Source of the DNA: an uncultured Merdimonas sp.
GTDB lineage: Bacteria; Bacillota; Clostridia; Lachnospirales; Lachnospiraceae
Assembly (NCBI GenBank): GCA_944375725.1
Contig: CALWAZ010000138.1
Span: 1 to 35,529, forward strand
Reading direction: 5' to 3'
DNA: 35,529 nucleotides
The first letter of the stretch is position 1, and every line of letters starts with the position of its first letter. The translations under genes and the position numbers were made by a program. The notes beneath the pieces are model-generated. The model had not been told where the DNA came from. It saw only the letters and a program-made list of their open reading frames with translations, and made no database searches. Positions 31,706-35,529 of the stretch are shown here, one piece after another.

Positions 31706-33892
31706 TTACTGGCCGGCATCTCCTTCTCCCGTATCTGTTCCGCTTCCGTCCGCCGGCAGAATGGGACTGTCAATTCCGCCCATTATATCTCCATCGTCTT
31801 CACTTTCCACTTCTTCTTCCGTGGGCATGGTTACCACTTCTCCCGTGTTGGGATCTACCAGAGTTCCCTCAGGCAGCTCGTCCTCCTGATTCTCCCCCTG
31901 TTCCTGATCTTCAGTCTCTCCGGCCGCCTCTTCCTTCGCCGCGTTCTCCGCGTCTACTTCATCCTGCATATCTGCCGGAATCTCTTCCGTCGCGTAAATA
32001 TTCAGATAAGGCATGGCCTCTTTCATAATATTTTTAAAGATTTCCTGGGCGAAGCTGCTGTCCGCCTGAGCTGTGGCGCTGGCCGCATTTGGCTCATCCA
32101 CAACCACATAGCAGACTACCTGAGGATTGTCCACCGGGGCAAAGCCGATAAAGGAAACCAGATATTTTCTGTCTGAACGGGGAATCTTCTGGGCCGTTCC
32201 TGTCTTTCCACCCATGGCGTAGCCGGCCACACGGGCCTTTCTTCCTGTGGGATTATTTCCGTTGCCGTCCGTCTGCCCGTACATGGTATGGTACAGATAC
32301 TGGCGTATAAGCGCGGAAGTCTTCTCGGAAACCGTCTGCCGCACCACTGTAGGATTGATATTCTCCACGGTTCCTCCATCCGCGTCCAGAATCTTTCTGA
32401 CCACATGGGGCTGGTAATAATAACCGCCGTTGATGACAGAGGAAAAAGCGGAGGCCACCTGAATCATGGTGGTATTGTATCCCTGTCCAAAGGAGCTGGT
32501 AGCAAGCTCGGTCACTCCCAGCGTGTCCTTATTAAACACTGTCGTGGCATTGTTGGCCTCGCCCGGAAGGTCGATATTCGTCTTCAGGCCGAAATTAAAG
32601 ATTTCCTGATACTTCAGGTAATTATCATACCCCAGCTTTGCTCCGATCTGCATCAGGGCATCGTTGCAGGAAAACATCAGAGAGCCTTCCAGCGTGATGA
32701 TGCCGTGGCCGGCGCGCTTGGAGCATTTGATCTTGGGCTGGCCTTCCACAACCACCTGGCCGCCGTCACAGAGAAATGTGCTGGAATCCGAAACTGCTCC
32801 CAGCTCCAGGGCTGCGGCCACGGTCAGAGGCTTTACTGTGGATCCCGGCTCGTAGCCGTCGCTGATGCAAAAGTTCCGCCACATCTGGTTTCGGGCATCC
32901 AGAAGCTCCTCCTCGCTCATGGCGTCCGCCTGCTCCTGAGTCAGATACCCGTTCTCCACCAGATCATGGGGATTGTTCAAATCATAGTCCACATTGCTGG
33001 CCATGGCCAGAATCTCTCCGTTCTGGGGATTCATCATAATGACGCCGATGTTTTTGGCAGCCGGGCCGTCTGAGTTTTTATTGGTGTAATCGGCAATAAA
33101 CTTGTCGATGTATTTTTCCACAATCTCCTGGAGGGTCGCGTCAATGGTGGACACCACCGTATGGCCGTCTGTGGGCTGGCGCACCATAGTAGACTGCTCC
33201 AGATCCTCATTCAGATATTTATAGCTTCTGCCGTTGGTTCCGTTCAGGACCTCGCTGTATTCCTGCTCGATTCCGGTCTGGCCCTGGTTTCCCGTCACCG
33301 TATAGCCAATCACATGGCAGGCCAGGGAATTATAGGGATACCGTCGGATATAGGTATCTTCAAACCAGACTCCCTTGATTCTGGCCCCCTCCTTATCATC
33401 CTCCATCAGCGCCTCAAAACCGGAGATCTCATCCTTGGTCAGCTGTCTTAACAGCACCACATAGCTGCTGTCCAGATGCTCATTGTAGGTAGTCCGAAGT
33501 TCAGACGCGTCCAGTTCAAAATACTGGGTCAGCGCCTGAAGCGTAGGCTCCACACAATCCTTTTCCGGATCCTCATCCGCGTTCTGGGACAGTACATAGG
33601 GGTCCAGAATCAGATTATAGACCTTTTCGCTGGTGGCCAGAATCGTTCCGTTCCGGTCCAGAATATCTCCTCTTCTGTAGGGAAGCAGCGTGCTGTTCGT
33701 ATCCTGCTGGGCCAGCACCCGCTTTGTGTATTTGTCTCCGCTGGTCTTGTTAATATAGGCCAGACGCACATTTACTCCAATTAAAGCAAGCACTATTATT
33801 GTAAATAATAGTGCCAGCTTACGTTTCATTCGGTTTGTCAGGAGCGCTCTGCGGTCTCCTCTTTTTCTGTTCCTGCTGCTCAAATCAATCAC
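31706..33892 (-). CDS. Class B penicillin-binding protein, FtsI/PBP2-like
   Basis: A 728-residue septal transpeptidase candidate. It has a basic cytoplasmic start, a membrane helix at about 25-46, a dimerisation domain (YRRGDILDRNGTILATSE, YIRRYPYNSLACHVIGYT), a transpeptidase domain with STVK (in EPGSTVKPL), SCN and KTGTAQK, and then an unusually long acidic, low-complexity tail of about 95 residues (from YATEEIPADMQ). No PASTA domains. The likely start is a GTG at 33892 overlapping the ftsL-like gene by 8 bp with a weak ribosome-binding site, so translational coupling is probable. Directly downstream of the ftsL-like gene it occupies the ftsI place of the dcw cluster. Confidence 0.88.
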   Translation of the reverse strand: MIDLSSRNRKRGDRRALLTNRMKRKLALLFTIIVLALIGVNVRLAYINKTSGDKYTKRVLAQQDTNSTLLPYRRGDILDRNGTILATSEKVYNLILDPYVLSQNADEDPEKDCVEPTLQALTQYFELDASELRTTYNEHLDSSYVVLLRQLTKDEISGFEALMEDDKEGARIKGVWFEDTYIRRYPYNSLACHVIGYTVTGNQGQTGIEQEYSEVLNGTNGRSYKYLNEDLEQSTMVRQPTDGHTVVSTIDATLQEIVEKYIDKFIADYTNKNSDGPAAKNIGVIMMNPQNGEILAMASNVDYDLNNPHDLVENGYLTQEQADAMSEEELLDARNQMWRNFCISDGYEPGSTVKPLTVAAALELGAVSDSSTFLCDGGQVVVEGQPKIKCSKRAGHGIITLEGSLMFSCNDALMQIGAKLGYDNYLKYQEIFNFGLKTNIDLPGEANNATTVFNKDTLGVTELATSSFGQGYNTTMIQVASAFSSVINGGYYYQPHVVRKILDADGGTVENINPTVVRQTVSEKTSALIRQYLYHTMYGQTDGNGNNPTGRKARVAGYAMGGKTGTAQKIPRSDRKYLVSFIGFAPVDNPQVVCYVVVDEPNAASATAQADSSFAQEIFKNIMKEAMPYLNIYATEEIPADMQDEVDAENAAKEEAAGETEDQEQGENQEDELPEGTLVDPNTGEVVTMPTEEEVESEDDGDIMGGIDSPILPADGSGTDTGEGDAGQ

Positions 33893-34427
33893 CCGTGATC
33901 GTGCCTAGTATTTCCTTCAGTCCACTCTCTTCCTCTGGGATGTCAGCATACTGCCTTACATAATCACTTCCCTCGCTGTCATAGAGGACCACCTGATCCT
34001 CCTGGGCATATACCATTCCCAGCTCATTGATGGCGATATCCCGGATCTTTTCCAGATCCACAGAAGTGACCACCCTGTTGTATTCATCATCATTCTCTGT
34101 CCTCAGATCGGAAAGCTGAGATTCCAGAGACGCGATATTTTTTACGATCGCCGTATTATCTGCCTGAAGCTGGAGATACCCGGAGCAGACCCACAGGGCC
34201 AGTCCGCAGGCCGCTGTCAGAAAGACCACATAGCCCAGCCCCATGCCCTGGGACTTTTTTCTGCCCGCCCGGCGGATCTCCGGCTGGCGCCGTCTCTCCT
34301 GGCGCTCCCGGGGGTTCTCCTTTGTCTGAAGCTTACGGACAGCTGTACCTTCCACATCTGCATAGCCTGTCCTTCTTCTGCTGTCATTTTTTCTTTTGTC
34401 CGTATAAATGCTTCTGATTTCTGCCAT
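33885..34427 (-). CDS. ftsL: FtsL/DivIC-like septum protein
   Basis: A 180-residue bitopic protein. A long, highly basic cytoplasmic region (residues 1-62, many Arg/Lys) is followed by one membrane helix (about 63-85), a short coiled coil (LQADNTAIVKNIASLESQLSDLRTEND), and the FtsL-typical IRDIAINELGMVYAQEDQVV. The tail is acidic. Sequence conservation in FtsL is low; the call rests on topology, the ELGM motif and position between rsmH and the PBP. It overlaps the PBP gene by 8 bp. Confidence 0.85.
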   Translation of the reverse strand: MAEIRSIYTDKRKNDSRRRTGYADVEGTAVRKLQTKENPRERQERRRQPEIRRAGRKKSQGMGLGYVVFLTAACGLALWVCSGYLQLQADNTAIVKNIASLESQLSDLRTENDDEYNRVVTSVDLEKIRDIAINELGMVYAQEDQVVLYDSEGSDYVRQYADIPEEESGLKEILGTITGD

Positions 34428-34447
34428 AATCTGTTTTCCTGACTTTC

Positions 34448-35383
34448 TTAAATCCGCTCAAATACGCGAAGCTTCGCGCTTTTGGCCCTTTTGTTTCTCT
34501 CCAGCTCTTCCTCTCCGGGAAGAATCGGTTTTTTTACAACTGCCCTGCCCTTCGGTTTCTTACCACACACACACACAGGAAAACTGGAAGGGCAGGTACA
34601 GGGGTTTTCATTTGTCTTAAAAATTGTCTTCACGATCCGGTCCTCCAGGGAATGGAAGGTAATCACACAGATTCTTCCGCCCGGATTCAGCAGATCAATC
34701 ATATCGTCCAGGGAATCCTTCAGAACCTCCAGCTCGTGATTCAGCTCAATGCGGATCGCCTGAAAGGTCCTTTTCGCCGGATGGCCTCCCACCGCGCGGA
34801 CTTTGGCCGGAACCGCGCCGCGGATAATCTCCGTCAGCTCCCCTGTGGTCTCTATGGGTTTCTTTTCTCTCGCCGCCGCAATATGTCTTGCTATGGGTCC
34901 GGCAAACTTTTCTTCCCCGAAATCCCGGATGATTCTGTAAAGCTCTTTCTCTGGATATTCATTCACAATATCCTTCGCCGTCTTGGTCTGGCGCTGATCC
35001 ATGCGCATGTCCAGAGGCGCGTCTACCCGGTAGGTAAACCCCCTGTCCGCCGCGTCCAGCTGGTAGGAGGAAACGCCCAGATCCAGCACGATTCCATCTA
35101 CCCGCTCAATACCCAGATCAGCAAGCACCTGGCGCATCCGGCAGTAATTGCTCCTGACAATGGTCACCCGGTCTCCGAACTCCTCCAGCCTTTTTCCGGC
35201 TGCCGCGATGGCATCCGCGTCCTGATCGATTCCGATGAGCCTTCCCTTTCCCGAAAGCCTCCTGCAGATCTCATAGGAGTGTCCGCCTCCGCCCAGAGTT
35301 CCGTCCACATAGATGCCTTCCGGCCGGATATTCAGCTGTTCAATGGTCTCATTCAGCAGGACCGATACATGTGAAAATTCCAT
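34448..35383 (-). CDS. rsmH: 16S rRNA m4C1402 methyltransferase RsmH
   Basis: SAM-dependent N4-methylation of C1402 in 16S rRNA. The 311 residues include the SAM motif [52 protein letters not shown] and the C-terminal [26 protein letters not shown] segment near the end gives a small Cys cluster, common in the family. It starts 17 bp after the mraZ stop and ends 20 bp before the ftsL-like gene, the classic start of a dcw cluster. Confidence 0.97.
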   Translation of the reverse strand: MEFSHVSVLLNETIEQLNIRPEGIYVDGTLGGGGHSYEICRRLSGKGRLIGIDQDADAIAAAGKRLEEFGDRVTIVRSNYCRMRQVLADLGIERVDGIVLDLGVSSYQLDAADRGFTYRVDAPLDMRMDQRQTKTAKDIVNEYPEKELYRIIRDFGEEKFAGPIARHIAAAREKKPIETTGELTEIIRGAVPAKVRAVGGHPAKRTFQAIRIELNHELEVLKDSLDDMIDLLNPGGRICVITFHSLEDRIVKTIFKTNENPCTCPSSFPVCVCGKKPKGRAVVKKPILPGEEELERNKRAKSAKLRVFERI

Positions 35384-35400
35384 AGGTCTCTCCCGGCTCT

Positions 35401-35529
35401 TTAGATATCCAGTCCAAGCTCTGTCAGCTGTCCTGCGATCTCATCCATGTCGATTTCGTCGTAATTGTTATTCTCATTCCACTTCTGTTCGCTCCAGATC
35501 TCAATCCGGTTCAGCAGTCCGGCAAGGAT
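35401..35529 (-). CDS. mraZ: MraZ C-terminus, 5' part outside window
   Basis: Forty-two codons and a TAA in frame with the window edge. The visible part [37 protein letters not shown] matches the end of the AbrB-fold regulator MraZ, which binds repeats upstream of its own operon. The promoter and MraZ sites lie beyond the window. Confidence 0.9.
   Translation of the reverse strand: MLAGLLNRIEIWSEQKWNENNNYDEIDMDEIAGQLTELGLDI

Noticed and set aside
30271..32028. A 585-codon plus-strand open frame
   Set aside because: Antisense to the two PBP genes with a low-complexity basic translation and no recognisable domain.

Overview
The window is a chromosomal segment of an endospore-forming member of the Clostridia, most likely Lachnospiraceae. 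This is inferred from the clostridial-type dcw cluster (no murE, murF, murG or ftsA), sporulation genes next to ftsZ, a DUF5688 protein, an NADP-type glutamate dehydrogenase and AGGAGG ribosome-binding sites. Apart from a tRNA and one sporulation unit in each of three places, everything reads on the minus strand. I see no phage, insertion sequence, CRISPR array or rRNA.

Left end (1-5.3 kb): a 3'-truncated gdhA, an unknown helical protein, a membrane-anchored SH3 protein with an EEQPA repeat stalk and OmpR-type direct repeats upstream, a DUF5688 protein, a tRNA-Arg(CCG), and efp. From 8.4 kb down to 4.7 kb runs an operon-like series nrdR, a DMT-transporter/YqeG-phosphatase fusion, a Xaa-Pro peptidase and efp (efp also has its own promoter).

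Middle (8.5-22.5 kb): ylmC, sigG and spoIIGA-sigE are on the plus strand. Minus-strand genes are interleaved between them: a BlaI/M56 sensor pair with a clear palindromic operator, carD, an Lsa/CplR-type ABC-F ribosome-protection gene with an attenuator leader, an ECF sigma factor with a membrane beta-propeller partner, and an alcohol/aldehyde dehydrogenase pair. The proximity order ftsZ, spoIIGA-sigE, sigG, ylmC, nrdR is what is expected in Clostridia, but each sporulation unit is flipped. The spoIIGA promoter has a long -35/-10 spacing and Spo0A-like boxes, as in Bacillus spoIIG.

Right end (22.7-35.5 kb, reading leftward): mraZ (partial), rsmH, ftsL-like, two class B PBPs, mraY, murD, ftsW, murA, ftsQ and ftsZ. 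This is the septum and peptidoglycan-precursor cluster. Two places stand out at RNA/DNA level: a long hairpin abutting the start of the second PBP, and three palindromes, two of them identical, filling the murA-ftsQ gap.

The most rewarding observations are the ABC-F leader (consensus promoter, six-codon ORF with Shine-Dalgarno, perfect terminator), the murA-ftsQ palindromes, the transporter-phosphatase fusion and the in-place inversion of the sporulation units.
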